Source: Reticulitermes speratus
Taxonomy: Eukaryota; Arthropoda; Insecta; Blattodea; Rhinotermitidae
Direction of reading: 5' to 3'
NCBI GenBank assembly: GCA_021186555.1
Contig: JAJKFL010000003.1
Span: 24,261,908 to 24,325,907, forward strand
DNA length: 64,000 bases
The position numbers and the translations under genes are program-made. A model generated the notes under the pieces. That model did no database searches. It was not told where the DNA came from and was given only the letters and a program-made list of their open reading frames with translations. Positions 10,985 through 22,327 of this stretch are shown here, in pieces (position 1 is the first letter of the stretch; each line of letters starts with the position of its first letter).

Positions 10985-12390
10985 TAAGGATATATATATA
11001 TTTTTTTTATTAACAACATGCTCCATTACAAAGTAATACTACATGTTTAAGTTGTCTTTTAGTTTTACATTAGCTTATTGTTTGAACAATTCATATTTGT
11101 TAGTGGCTGGCTTATGTCTAAGGTTAATTATCTAGTTCTTAATACCTTGCATGATTTGACATTCTTACGCGTCAATTGAATTATGTGATTATAAAGAATG
11201 TAATTTGTTAGTTGATGCACTTAAAACTACACGTCTAAATTCTAGCATTACCATGTTTACAGTTGCATTTTTGTCCTTCACATTAAATGGGTGTTTCCTG
11301 TCTACATATAACAATTACATTTTAATTGAAATTACATCTGTTTCATCTTACTATTGGAGTGCATTAAAGTCGATTGATTTTACAAATCTTAAAAATATAG
11401 TCATATGTTTTGCTATAAGGTTCCTGTTTGTAGTTGGCCAGTTTCCTCCATTAGCTGTAATTTGCTGTATCATGATTTTTCTTTGGTTTTCCAGTATTTT
11501 GCATGTGTAAATCAAGTGTTCCGATGTTTGTTCTCCCTCATTGCAGCGGCACATCGGATTATCTGTTATTTTAAATCTGTGCAGATAAGATTTTGTCTTC
11601 CCATGTCCAGTGACAATAGCTGTAAACTCCTGTGTTATTGGGATTTTCAGTTTTAACCTTTGATCTATTTTTTGAAAGAACGATCTGCACATCGCTCCTT
11701 TTTCGGTACTCTCCCATTGTCTCTGCCACTGTTCGAGTCCTTTCTTCTTTTGTTCAGTATAAACTGTAGATATGGGTATTCTGTTGTAAACCGTGTTCTG
11801 TGCATCATCCTCGGCTGCTTCTTTGGCGAGTTTGTCTGCCATCTCGTTGCCCGCGATTCCTATGTGTGCCTTCACCCAACCAAAGTGAATTGCCCATTTT
11901 TGCTTCGTGAAATGTCGTACCTTGTTTCGTATTTGTTCAATTATGGAGCTGTGTATGTAGTTGTTTTTAAGTGAGTCTAGTGTTACTTTACTGTCAGTAT
12001 AGATGGCTACTGTTCTGTCGTTACTGTTGCGGTCTAGTAGGGTTTGTAATTGTTCCAGTGCCTTTAGAATTGCTAACTGTTCAGCTTGATTATTTGAGCA
12101 GCAGCTTTCTAGCTTATATTTGATAGTTTTTTGTAAGAATTTTTCCCTCATATATAGCCACTCCTGCTCCGACCTTGTCCCGGATTTTGCTACCGTCTGT
12201 GTAAACCTCTATATCGTATGGTGTTGATTCACATATTTCATTTATTTTCACTCGCCGTGCCGGGTGAGGCCAGTCCTTAACTGGCAGTGGTGTATCGCAT
12301 TCATGTTCGCTTCTTGTTAAAGCTATATTGTGGAAGTAGGAATGCAGGTGCCCTAATCCTATACCCTTTCTTACTTGTAACTACATTTCT
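10985..12390 (-). mobile_element. 5'-truncated I/R1/Jockey-type LINE in the hAT
   Basis: The minus strand holds only the RNase H and C-terminal part of a LINE ORF2, then a 3' region ending in a T-run on the plus strand near 10993-11007 (poly-A on the LINE strand). Truncation at the 5' side and an A-rich 3' end are the normal signature of target-primed insertion. Target duplication not evident. It is younger than the hAT around it. Confidence 0.75.
11351..12370 (-). pseudogene. LINE ORF2: RNase H and C-terminal zinc knuckle
   Basis: The frame opens with VYTDGSKIRDKVGAG (first catalytic Asp), passes NNQAEQLAILKAL (catalytic Glu), IYTDSKVTLDSL (catalytic Asp) and AGNEMADKLAKEAAEDDA (last Asp), giving a complete RNase H catalytic set. 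Further on CRCNEGEQTSEHLIYTC is the CCHC motif found at the C-terminus of I/Jockey/R1-type ORF2 proteins. The 266-residue block from 12151 to the stop at 11351 is uninterrupted; the RNase H start lies upstream, with a frame change near 12150. Upstream endonuclease and polymerase are absent. RNase H would remove the RNA strand after first-strand synthesis. Relatively fresh copy. Confidence 0.85.
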
Positions 12391-12424
12391 CAGGCATTTA
12401 CAAGGAATCCTTCAGTTAGTTAAG

Positions 12425-13928
12425 ATGCCGAAAGTTCTGAAAGTGCGAAGTTAAGAGGTTTCGTTAAAGATTTTGGCGAGGAATATTTTAGTTCTGATGG
12501 AAGAATTCTGTTCTGTAGACTTTGTGAAGTTAAAGTTACAGCTGGTAAGCGATTTAATGTGCAACAACATTGTGATATGGCAAAACATAAAAGTAGTTTG
12601 AGCAGACAAACTAGTCATCAAAGCAGGCAACGACTTCTGTTCGATAACACTGCAACACCTTCACCATCAAACAAAACATCGGAATTTTCAAAGGACCTGT
12701 GTGAAATGATGGTGTCTGCCAACGTACCACTAAACAAAGTGAACAATGAGCAGTTCAAAACTTTCTTGGAGAAATACACGACTAATTTAATTCCAGACGA
12801 ATCAACAATACGAAAAAACTATGTACCTGCCTGTTATGAAGGTGTTCTAAAAAGAATTAGATGTACTGTGGGCGACAATAAGGTTTGGGTTTCGACTGAT
12901 GAAACAACGGATGTCTGCGGCAGATATGTAGCGAATGTCGTTATTGGCACGCTCTTTGCTGACCGTCCTGGTGACATACGTAGTCCTTCTTGATTCCGAA
13001 GTTCTTGATACAGTAAACCACTCCTCTATCGCTGTACTTTTCGATAACGCCACGAAACTCTTGTGGAAAGGTGACGTAAAGCGAGACAATATCCTCCTTT
13101 TTGTAACGGACGCTGCACCGTATATGGTAAAAGCTGCCAAGGGCCTCAAAATGTTTTATCCAAAAATGGTCCATTTAACATGTCTGGCTCATGCCCTGCA
13201 CAGAGTTGCCGAAGAAATTAGACAGTTATACTGAAGTCGACAAGTTGATCTCGAACGTTAAGAAAATGTTCGTTAAAGTTCCATTGAGGGTGCAGAAATT
13301 CAAACAACTCGCACCTTCATTGCCTCTTCCTCCTCAGCCGGTACTCACTCGATGGGGTACCTGGCTCGATGCTGCTGAGTACTACTGCGAAAACTACGCA
13401 GTTATTGAAGAAATTGTTAATACTTTTGACAGCAGTGACGCATCTTCTATCACAATTGTTAAAGAACTATTTTCCAGTAGTTTGTCAGGAAGTCTGGCTT
13501 ATATAAAATCTAACTATGGAGGCATAGCAACTACAATTTCTCGCCTAGAGGCAGTTGGTACAGATCTACTTGAAAGTTTGGAGCTGATCACGGGAGTAAA
13601 GTGCGATATAGGGCGAGCAAGAGGCAAAATAGGTGATGCTGTGAAATCAAAACTTAATACAGTGCTGCGTCGAAACGATGGTTATGCGACAATGTGCAAA
13701 ATAAGCGACATTCTAAGCGGAAAAGAAGCTACACTGGGAGTAGATGAACCAGCGTTAAACAGCAATGATTTAACCCTCTTCAAATATGCTCCGGTGACGA
13801 CGTGCGATGTCGAAAGGAGCTTCTCAAGTTACAAGATCATATTGAGCGACAATCGAAGAAGATTTTCATTGGAGGCCTTGAAAATGCACATCGTTGTATA
13901 TTGTAATGCTGCCAAGAAAGCAGAATGA
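12425..13928 (+). pseudogene. hAT transposase
   Basis: A candidate start at 12425 (MPKVLKV) leads after a frame change to a BED-type zinc finger, FCRLCEVKVTAGKRFNVQQH ending CDMAKH (C..C..H..H spacing). The catalytic region includes VWVSTDETTDVCGRYVANVV (first catalytic Asp context), FVTDAAPYMVKAAKGLK (second Asp context) and LTRWGTWLDA. The C-terminal hAT dimerisation block reads CDVERSFSSYKIILSDNRRR FSLEALKMH. Three overlapping frames are used (breaks near 12450, 12970 and 13210), so the gene is dead, with a length close to the 500-residue size of this DUF659-like branch. The product would cut and paste the element in the nucleus. Stop codon at 13926-13928. Confidence 0.85.
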
Positions 13929-14324
13929 AGAAAGGTACGTAATATTTTGAAATTTGTTTATTTATTTGTAATTAAGGAATTTGATATGCATGAAAGGTTC
14001 TTCTTTTAATTTATCTTCTTTTTTATAGGAACACGTATCCTCAACATCTGATGCTGATCCAAAACGAGGCATTTACAACTTAAAGCGACTGAGGCTTTTG
14101 ATTAAAATTGCTAGGAAATCAAGTAATGTAACAGTTGTACATGCATATGGAAATAAATAACATGACTGAAATACAAAAAAAAAAAATTAATTTTAGCAAA
14201 TAGTTTTTCATAAAAAATAGGTCATATTTTGCCTTTTTTAGGTCATATTTAGCTATTTTTGGGGCATATTTGCATGCATATTTCTCGGCTTTTTAGGTCA
14301 TGAACATCCGAACCCAAGTGATTA

Positions 14325-14600
14325 CATTGCCAACCAATGACTTGCTACTGTTCAGCTTCCTGGTTTGTTATAGGAATGGCAATCGGCTCCTTAGGCATTT
14401 GGTCTTCACAGGAAATAACGTATTTATTCCCCTTTTCTGTTAATGGAAGCGGGCCCATGCAATCCACACCACCTTTGTCAAAAGTGGCGTAGGGGGTTTC
14501 CGTAATTTCGATTGCCATCTTGGTGTTTGGAAGGGTGTGTTCATTCTTCTGGCACGAAGGACACTTTCGTATATAATTTTCGATAACTCTCCGCATATTA
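14325..14600 (-). pseudogene. Integrase part of the fossil, first segment
   Basis: YIRKCPSCQKNEH is the zinc-binding CC half of the HHCC domain. FDKGGVDCMGPLPLTEKG carries the first catalytic Asp region of the integrase core. The remainder of the core and the C-terminal part lie beyond the hAT insertion at 10560-9950. Confidence 0.8.
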
Positions 14601-14682
14601 GGCCAACCTATTTAGGATTTTAACCTTTCATGCGTTCTGGAAATTCCCGTGTGACCACCTATGACCGACTCATGATATTCCT

Positions 14683-15301
14683 CTATGATTTGCAGTTTTT
14701 CAGACTCAGATAGTTCGCTTTGGTTTTTGCATTCTCCGGAGGGAAATACCCCGTTTTATCATCATTAGCTCTCTCTGCCTGCTGGCTAACTTCTGGACTC
14801 TCACCCTCATCATTAGCTCTGTCTACCTGGTAGTGACCTACAGATTCCTCGCCCTTGTTTTCGTCCTCTGTACTGTCTGCCTTGTGTATGCGGGAGAGAA
14901 AATCTACATGTGACATAGTTTTGCAAAAGCACTAATTTATCGTGAAGTCACACTCTTCCAATTTGAGACGCTATATTAGCAACCTCGAACTGGAAACTTG
15001 TACATTGAATAGCCATTTTAGGGGTTTGTGATCTGTTACAGTTTTAAAACTTCGCCCAAGGACATAGGCGTAAATTGCTTCACGCACACACAATTGCGGC
15101 TATCTCCCGGTCTGCTGTGCTGTAATTTCTTTCAGCTTCATTGAAGGTCCTACTAGCAAATGCTATTGGGAGATTCTTTCCTATTTCTCCGTGGCTTAGG
15201 ATGCAAGAGGCAGCGTTGCGCGACGCGTCTGTTGTAATAATGAACGGTCGCGAGAAGTCCGGAAACTGCGAAATCGGTGCTGTAGTTAACAGCTCTTTCA
15301 A
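14683..15301 (-). pseudogene. RNase H and tether part of the fossil
   Basis: The phrase FIITTDASRNAASCILSHGE carries the first catalytic Asp of gypsy-type RNase H, with FASRTFNEAERNYSTADREI after it (second catalytic residue region). A MSHVDFLSRI phrase near 14900 marks the usual RNase H end, followed by an acidic linker to 14683. Broken copy. Confidence 0.75.
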
Positions 15302-16360
15302 GGGCTGGAAAGCTTCTGCTGTGGTTCCGTTCTGCCATAGCTCGCATTCTTTTTTAGCAGATCGTGAAGCGGATATGCCACCTTGCTGTAGTTCTGAATG
15401 AACCGGCGATAGTACGAGGATAGCCCCAAGAATCCTCTCAGTTGCTTCACGGTCTTTGGTTCGGGGAAGCTTCGTACAACTGTCCTTTTAGAATCAGGGA
15501 GAAGGCCCTTGTCCGAAAAGCAATGTCGCAGAAATTGAAACTCGGCCCTCAGGAACTCACATTTGAACGGCTCAGTCTTTAAGCTGCTTTCACGAAGACT
15601 TTGAAACAGCTTTCGTAGCCTCTCAGTGTGTGACTCTAGCGACTCTTCCGTAATAATCACATCGTCGATGTAGCAAAAATATCGCAACCCGTTCATCCCT
15701 CCAAGTACAGAATTCATTAGGGACTGGAACGTTGCTGGCGAAGATTCCAAGCCCATCGGTAGAAGAAGGAATTCAAAATGACTGGCGGGCGTGCTGGAAG
15801 CAGTTTTCACACGGTCTTTTCTGCTAACTGGATGTGATGATATCCTGAAGCAAGATCGATAATAGAGAAATATATTTCACTCTTATCAATAGCACAGTTA
15901 CAACCAACACACACACACCTTCAACACGTAATCAGGCTACCGGTTTCAGCTTCAAGGAGCCATCATCAGGCCTATGACAGAAACTGTGAAAGACAAACTC
16001 CATGCCTTTTTTTACTCACATATATAAAATGTATATCAATATATAAAAATATGCTGCCTAAGAGAAGTGTAATTTGAAGTGTAGATATAAAAGATAAAAA
16101 TATGAAACATATAAGTATAAAAATTTGAATATAAAAACATGAATATAAAAAATAGAGAAATACATGGCTCTGCCTAGCGTATCTAAGATGTTACTTATAT
16201 TATGCAGTGGATATGTGTCTCCGACTGTCCATTCACTTAGCTTTCTGAAACGAATTACTACACGCCATTTAACTTTACCAGAGGCATCTGCCCTCTTAGG
16301 CACCAAGAGGAATGGGCTTTTAGAAGGCGCTTTAATCCTTTCATCTAGAAGCTTGTGAAT
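15298..16360 (-). pseudogene. Reverse transcriptase part of the fossil
   Basis: Recognisable blocks are FRKLSEWTVGDTYPLHNI, LPMGLESSPATFQSLMN, the catalytic box in CYIDDVIITEES, and GFLGLSSYYRRFIQNYSK at the connection. These are standard gypsy-type polymerase motifs that copy genomic RNA into DNA. A Penelope-type insertion (15876-16150) interrupts the region. The gene is broken. Confidence 0.85.
15876..16150 (-). mobile_element. Penelope-type tail inserted in the provirus
   Basis: Flanked by near-perfect direct repeats AATAGAGAAATATAT (15861-15875) and AATAGAGAAATACAT (16151-16165). On the minus strand it carries CCTGATGATGGCTCC followed by AAGCTGAAACCGGTAGCC, the form seen near the 3' ends of Penelope-like elements. 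No ORF; the other side is AT-rich with ATATAAAA runs. Confidence 0.65.
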
Positions 16361-16744
16361 TTGTTGACCCCGGCTTTGTGAGCTTCCGGTGATCTGTAAG
16401 GCCTGACGTTAAGTACTCTGTTTTCATCTAGACCTGCAGAAGGGATTGAGTGTTTAACTACGTCAGTGCGTGACAGTTTATCTCCATCTAGATAAAATTT
16501 GTCATGGAATTCTTCACATACGTCTAGAATGATTTTTGTTATTCTGGGCCATGTAGTCTGTTCTAACAAGTTCTCTAATCCGTCTTTGCGTGATAAAATA
16601 TTTTCAATTCTATCCGAAACATAAGATTCGACCTTATGTACACTGACTGTTTCCCCACTGTGTTGCAGAGACCTTCAAATTTGTTACCTTTATAGCCTCT
16701 TCATTCGAATTCAGAATGCTTACTACAGCTTTGTTGCGCTTAAC

Positions 16745-17175
16745 TTAAGACATTGAAATGGCTATATACATGCCGAGATAAATTTCCTCTTTTTCAAAAA
16801 TGCCAAATCCATCATCTAAGTCAATCCAAGCTTCTGCGACCATCTCTATTCGCGGTTTGAGTATAATAGACTTCACATGTTTCACACCAAATGGATAATT
16901 ATGCCCACAAATGCCCAAGTAACTCTCTCTGTTATGGATTATAGAATCCTTCAAAATGTCTTGGCCTATCACGCCATTTTCATTCAACTGTATTTCTTCA
17001 GGCGCTACCTGAAACCTATACGAACGCTCGTCGAAAGTTAATTTCACGCTTCCTAATGTTTTAATAAAAATTTTTGTTATTACCGCAATTTCATATTGCG
17101 TGTCGGTATTAATGCGTATATTATCGGGTATCAGATTCCGCTTTAACATCGAAATTTGTGCCCCCGTATCGTCTC
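16745..17175 (-). pseudogene. Aspartic protease part of the fossil
   Basis: The retroviral-type active site DTGAQIS is visible at about 17170-17150, and a second characteristic segment (NGVIGQDIL) about 85 residues later matches the GxDxL-like flap-side region. It is followed directly by the reverse-transcriptase region in the same orientation, as expected for gypsy-type pol. Confidence 0.75.
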
Positions 17176-17296
17176 ACATTAATTAGAATACTGCCATCAT
17201 GGTTTCACCCAGTCCCATGCTCTGTGGCGCGAAACTGTTCGTTGTTATTACCCACACGTATTTCACGTGTGCTGTTATCAAGGTGTAAATCAGTGT

Positions 17297-18420
17297 CTAC
17301 TGAGCTGGCAAAACGTTGGATTTACTGCCTTCACTGCAGGCGCTTCCAGCGACTTCAGCTTCTCTAACCTTAACTACCGCCTGTGAAATATTAACATTTT
17401 CATCGGCACTGTTTTCATTTATAGCTGCAAGGACTGAATCCTCACTCCGTCCTTCAATCGGATTTCGACAAGGCGGGTCACTACTAACGACCGATTGTGG
17501 CCGTGGCTTAGCAGATTTAACATATGTATTTTTCCTTAGGGCATGTGGGTTACCCATGGCGGGCGTTTCACAGCAATGATTTGTCTTGGCAAACACCTTT
17601 CTGTTACCGTCTCTTACTATCGCAACCGTCCTTCAGGTCTGTAACACCACAGTTCAGGTTCCCTGAAAAACTGCTATTCCTTTTTTCTTCTTCCGACACT
17701 CATGTGCAAAATAACCTAGTTGATTGCACAGTTACATATCTTCCCTGAAGGAGTTGTCACATTTACCTCCTTCGATCTGCCAGTCAGGAAACACTGAGAT
17801 TCTTTATGTCCTACGAGTCTGCAATTGTTGCAACACACTGTTTTATTACTGTCATTAGGATGAAAGGTATTAAGTGATTTTTTCTTCGCAGATAATATAA
17901 TGCGCATTCTTCCCCGGTTTCCAGCTTTAGCGGTTTGTGTAATGTGTGACAAGTTCCTAGTAAGAACTACCGTCTGAATTCGTTCATTGGCTAGTCTCTG
18001 GATGAAACAAGCTTTTCCTACACTGGGAAACCAATTTTATGATACCACACATTTCAGATGAGGTCGCGCCTTCTATTGCTTCGTCCCTAAAATCCGAAAC
18101 TGATTAAGCCTAATGCACTATGCGGCTACTGTTTCGTGTTTGGCTTGTCGAGCACTGAACGTAGTACAAGCATAGAAATCTAATTTGTTTAGTAGCATAA
18201 TGCTCCTTTAGCACAGCCTTAATACTAGCCCAATCATCAGCATCCTGCCTAACAAGTAATTTTGCTCTCGCTTAGCCTGTTATGCGCGTATGAACATATT
18301 TGTCAAATAAATAATTTTTATCAGGGTCATTTAACTAATAGGCTGCTTCGACATTTTCGCAAAACTCTTTCAATTTGCGTTTGTCCCCGCTAAATGGTTC
18401 AGCTATCAATTTTAAAGCAT
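17297..18420 (-). pseudogene. gag part of the provirus fossil
   Basis: Around 18400-18190 the minus strand encodes capsid-like phrases (PFSGDKRKLKEFCENVEAAY, then LFDKYVHTRITG and DADDWASIKAVLKEHYAT) as in errantivirus gag. A zinc knuckle of the CCHC type (CNNCRLVGHKESQC) lies at about 17800-17850, followed by a low-complexity stretch to 17297. In living relatives gag forms the capsid and binds the RNA. This copy is a broken fossil. Confidence 0.75.
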
Positions 18421-18440
18421 ACTAAAACTTAAACATTTAA

Positions 18441-19156
18441 CAGCCATATTTCAGCTACGCAGAAGTGGACAGGCGAATAGAGTGGCAAGAGTAACTTACC
18501 CTGTACACTGGACTAAACATACGTTTTCTTCTCCAACAGTTGTCTTCTCGCCTCGCTTGCCTGTTAAGCAAGACTGGACACACCCACCGGGAACACAGGC
18601 TGACAGGTTCGAACAAGAAACCTCTGACTATATTCGCGTAGTGTCGAGAGCAGTTCAGCACCTCCACCGGATCGGCACCTCCTTGCCGCGTCCTGGAACG
18701 GCCTCCCTCCTTCGGAATCACCCTGGCACTGTAGCGCAATTGTAGAGCAGCGGGACGAACAAATTTCACACATTGTTATGATGTCCCTCAGAGCGGCTTC
18801 TGTCCTCTTCGGGCTGGCCCTTCCGACCTCGATCACGTACGCCTGTCACCTGTCCTCCACTTTGCCAACATCGATGGCGCACTTGGTCGCTACCGCCACT
18901 TTGCTGGTATGTGCTTTGTTCCTTCTGTCTGTATTGGTTAGATTTTGCAGACGTCTTCAGGTATGCAGATTATTTGCAACCCCAAAATCTGACACAAATT
19001 TTCAAGATTCTGTGGTATCCCCAGATATTGGCAGGTATTTCTGAAATTATTAGCTGAGGGGTTAGCTTATAATTCAGGAATTCAACAGATGGTATAAACA
19101 ACAATCGTGGGTTGGCAACCATAAACAGCAATTACTCACTACAGAATATATTAACT

Positions 19157-19158
<2 letters not shown>
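18441..19158. other. GC-richer stretch upstream of the provirus gag
   Basis: About 18460-18900 is more GC-rich than its surroundings and has open frames on both strands that resemble nothing I know. By position it could be the leader or LTR of the provirus fossil, but I found no second copy at the other end. Confidence 0.35.
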
Positions 19159-19206
<48 letters not shown>

Positions 19207-19482
19207 TGGGCCGGGTTAGCGTAGTCGGTATAGCGACTCGCTACGAGCTGGACGGTCCGGGGATCGAATCCCGGTGTGGGCGAGATTTTCAGCACCCGTC
19301 CAGACCGGCCGTGGCGCCCACCCAGCCTCCTGTACAATGGGTACCGCGTCATTCCCGGGGGTAAAGTGGCCGGGGCGTGGCGTTGACCACCCACCCCCAT
19401 CTAGCGCCGAGGTTAAAGAAAGAGTAGAGCTATAACTCTACTCCCCCTCTGGGCCTTCATGGCCTGTTCTAGGGTGAACTTT

Positions 19483-19513
<31 letters not shown>
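19159..19513. repeat. (TA)n tracts on both sides of a SINE
   Basis: TA runs at 19159-19203 and 19487-19513 bracket SINE A1. Either the SINE went into an existing TA microsatellite, giving a TA target duplication, or its tail expanded. Confidence 0.85.
19204..19484 (+). mobile_element. tRNA-headed SINE, family A (copy A1)
   Basis: Head with TAGCGTAGTCGGTATAGCGA (A-box region) and GGGGATCGAATCCCGG (B box). Body phrases GTCCAGACCGGCC, CCTCCTGTACAATGGG, GTAAAGTGGCCGGGGCG and CCATCTAGCGCCGAGGTTAA are shared in order with five more copies in this window (24395, 30424, 53891, 60625, 62386). The ending CTTCATGGCCTG is also shared. Best-preserved copy here. It is not a functional tRNA: no acceptor-stem pairing is evident. 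Confidence 0.85.
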
Positions 19514-19517
<4 letters not shown>

Positions 19518-20221
19518 GTACCACAACTGTCAGACGTTCGTCTGATCAGCACCCAGACAAAAGTGTGTGTGGTTATATGATAAAAGAAACTAAAATATAC
19601 CATTCTGCTACTCTACCCTCCAGTGCGCAGTACAGAATTCCAGTCATCTCAAAGACGTACAAAAAAGAGGAACAGCAGAGTTTTATCTTAGGAGACGAAG
19701 GGAAGGCAACTAATTCATGGGTTTGCAGCACAGAACTGGCTAGACGATATCCAAATTTTAATTATGTTTTGACCTTTGACATGACTTTAAAATGCTGTGA
19801 GGGAAGGAGACACGGGAAGGTAACACTGTACTGTAAACAGTGAAGTAAATTGTCACTTCGCTTTATATAGCGGTTTTTTTTGTGATAATTTTGAATAATT
19901 TCGCAGAATTAACTTGGAAATAAAAATATTTCTCATGTTGTCAACAGGATATGCAGCGACTCACACTTCGCACAACTAACTTTGTCACTGAATATCTTTC
20001 CATGCTTAACATTATTACAAGAACTGAACTTGTAATTTCGCTGCATGTTTTACCCTAAAAATATGACTTCGGCTAATTTTGACTAATGAAAGAAGATGCG
20101 TGCTAATCGAATGCTCTAGTTGCACCTTCCTTCAAGTTCATATAAACTGCATCAATTGCCAAATCTCCAGCTTAGATCTCTCCATTTTGGAATGACACGC
20201 ACCGTGGTTCGAAGTCAAGAG
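19514..20221. other. No gene recognised
   Basis: AT-rich. A 92-codon open frame (19565-19843) shows no family resemblance. Contains a short palindrome CAGACGTTCGTCTG near 19530. Confidence 0.4.
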
Positions 20222-20342
20222 CGTTCGGACACTATTCGCTGCTTGTTGTGAGAATCATACGAAACACATAAATATACTGTGTTGGAAAAATGTAGATTTC
20301 CTGAACATTAAAGCAACTGGTACATATAATTACCAATATGCC
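20222..20342 (-). repeat. Dispersed repeat D, copy 1
   Basis: Minus strand reads CAGTATATTTATGTGTTTCG then TATGATTCTCACAA, preceded by CAGTTGCTTTAATGTT. The same ordered blocks recur at 28451, 42238, 43130, 44196, 53192 (plus) and 55300 (minus). No coding content. Confidence 0.7.
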
Positions 20343-22207
20343 TTAAAGCGTTTATGACATTTATCTTTCTGAGTTTATGTCCTGGTCTCTTTATTTCAGA
20401 TACTCTCCACAACATTCAGCATGAAGTTTTTCATTTGTCCCATACTTGCTAACAACTCGCCCATCATATCTTCCTTGATTTTATCACACTAATAACTTCA
20501 GGTAAAGTAAACTGGAATTATCTCCTGTAAAGGCGTGGTGTAATGTTTGGGACTGTTTTTTATTCGGTTCATGTTGTCACGTTTAAAAAGCTGCCAGTCA
20601 GGAATGTTTGTTTTATTCATTACAGGCATGTGGATCTTCAATTCTGATAAGATTAACTCCCCTCCCGACTAGGCATGCAGTTTATAAGTTTCTTCATTAC
20701 GTTATTAATAACTCTTGGACCTCACCCTAAAACAACACAAATACCGCACCCAATTCACTCGTATTGACTGGTCTGTGTTTATCTTGAGGGAGGGAAGGAA
20801 GAGATGATAGGCCAAGTTAGTGAGTCATCAAAATTATTTTATCTGTACAACGGAGAAGTTCTTTGGTTTTAGCGCAGTCTTCTGCGTTATGACACAATAT
20901 AGACTGATATATGCGTACCAATGATTCGGAGAAACATATTGCCGCTATATTTTACTCTGACGATTGGGGCAGCAAGTTCCACCGAAACGTTGGCTCGGCA
21001 TCCACTTAACTAGACAACAAGCAGACGTAATGTAAATTTTCACCTCGGTGAAAACTTTAAGTCTTCTACGATCTTGCATAAAATTGTATAAACAAATCAG
21101 CTTCAGTATGCTACGACGAAAGTTATGAAACAAATGAAACTCGAAGAATTTGGCTTTAATATCAAATTACAGTAGCTTGTTTTCAGCTTCTTCACTAACT
21201 TCCTAAATGCAAACTCCGTTGAATAAGTCGGAATTTATGGTGGCAAAATACCAGCAAAGTCAATGGACAGCAGGAATTGTCCATCTGCTTTGCTGTTATG
21301 TTACTACAATAAGAAGCAGAGTCAAACCTGAACGTCCTACATTTAAGTAATTTCACCCAGTATCTTCCGAAATGCGAGTAACACTTGCAAACGTATGTTT
21401 TGAAAACATATTCATTTTTTCTCTTTTTAGGCACGTTGACTGTCAGCAAACAGCTAGGTTCAACTCCAGACTACTCTATAGATAGGAGTGACAACTCATT
21501 AGATTTTCTTTGGTCAGTCATTTCTAAGTTAATGAAGCCATCTTGCAACTATCAGTGACTGCAAGGGCAAGTTTGCAGGTGCAGGGGATCTTAGCAGACA
21601 AGCAGCGTCTTGCTGCAGTCAAAGAGAGGTTAATTGTAGGATATTAATTAGCTGTCGAAATTTTAAAGTTTCTAACTCAGAGTTTTTGACTTGATATTCT
21701 ATACTTGACAGGTCCAAACGCTCATAATTCCTTAAGGAGGTGTAGTCAGCTGGCCACTCGAGTTTCGGTTGCTCGCGAGTGTAGGGGATTCCGTAGGTAC
21801 GTCATAGAATTCCAGCGCGAAAAACTGGGGAAAACAATCACACTTGAGTTTTCCAATATTTAGATTAGTCGGCCAATACGAACAATTTTAGTTGGGGCGG
21901 GGAGGGGGGGAAGCTTCGAAAACCGAAATGTGGCGTTTTAGACGCAAGCTACTCTAGTTCGGCGTTTCTTAGGAGTCAGCCGTGCGTTGACTGCCGGTTT
22001 CGTTTCGAAATTAATAACAAATAAATTATTGTATATATTATTACGGTACCGCGTGTTTGCGAAATCGTGATCTACCGAACTACCAAAGGAATCTTTTCAA
22101 GACAGACATTTTTAGAAAGATTATGATTAGGCAATGATGGCAATCTACTTTGTATTTATTAATGCCTCCTCAAAATTTTTTAACAAAAATGCCAAAGCTA
22201 AACATTG
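20343..22207. other. No gene recognised; GC-rich island at 21735-22010
   Basis: Mostly AT-rich with no recognisable domain. 20960-21010 has an ACCGAAACGTTGGC motif seen again (inverted) near 28875. 21735-22010 is GC-richer, contains GGGGCGGGGAGGGGGGG, and has no ORF or repeat match in the window; it may be an unknown element's 5' end. Confidence 0.4.
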
Positions 22208-22289
22208 ACAGTGCTGCCTCAAGCGGAGGCCAAGGGAAGCTAACATATTTCACGTACTTCACCTGGCCTCTGCTTGAGGCGGGACTGTT
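22208..22289. repeat. Short inverted repeat (hairpin)
   Basis: Arms around GCCTCAAGCGGAGGCCA (22215 area) and TGGCCTCTGCTTGAGGC (22264 area) pair with about one mismatch, loop about 30 bases. Arm ends also pair (ACAGT with ACTGT). Directly upstream of the Helitron helicase fragment; a small MITE or a decayed terminal hairpin are possible. Confidence 0.6.
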
Positions 22290-22327
22290 GATTTCCAAAC
22301 GGATTAGAGTAACGGAACTAATATACA

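Larger units (their letters stand above)
10581..14316 (+). mobile_element. hAT transposon inserted in the provirus
   Basis: Left end TAGGGTTCGGATGTTTATGA and right end, inverted, TGGGTTCGGATGTTCATGAC form terminal inverted repeats. Flanking octamers AGTGATTC (10573-10580) and AGTGATTA (14317-14324) are a 7/8 match, the target-duplication size of hAT. Subterminal GGTCATATTT-like strings recur near both ends (10731, 14219, 14241), probable transposase-binding repeats. The plus strand encodes a hAT transposase (12425-13928). A truncated LINE (about 10985-12390) lies inside, so the original element was about 2.3 kb. Confidence 0.85.
8640..18440 (-). mobile_element. Errantivirus-like (gypsy) provirus fossil
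   Basis: Minus-strand order is gag (about 18420-17300), protease (17175-16745), reverse transcriptase (16360-15300), RNase H and tether (15301-14683), integrase (14600-14325 and 10560-9950) and an F-type envelope (about 9830-8640). This is the gypsy/errantivirus layout. It is clearly broken, with many breaks spread over all genes, and is old by the state of its reading frames. Two later insertions are evident: a hAT element (10581-14316) in the integrase part and a Penelope-type fragment (15876-16150) in the reverse-transcriptase part. I could not identify the LTRs, so the outer limits are approximate. Confidence 0.85.

Noticed and set aside
11205-11974. Three plus-strand open frames of 83-104 codons
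   Set aside because: They lie opposite the clearly homologous LINE RNase H region and are its antisense shadows.
18455-18836. Overlapping frames of 87-104 codons on both strands, possible gene or proviral LTR
   Set aside because: No resemblance to any protein and no partner copy at the other end of the provirus; left unassigned.
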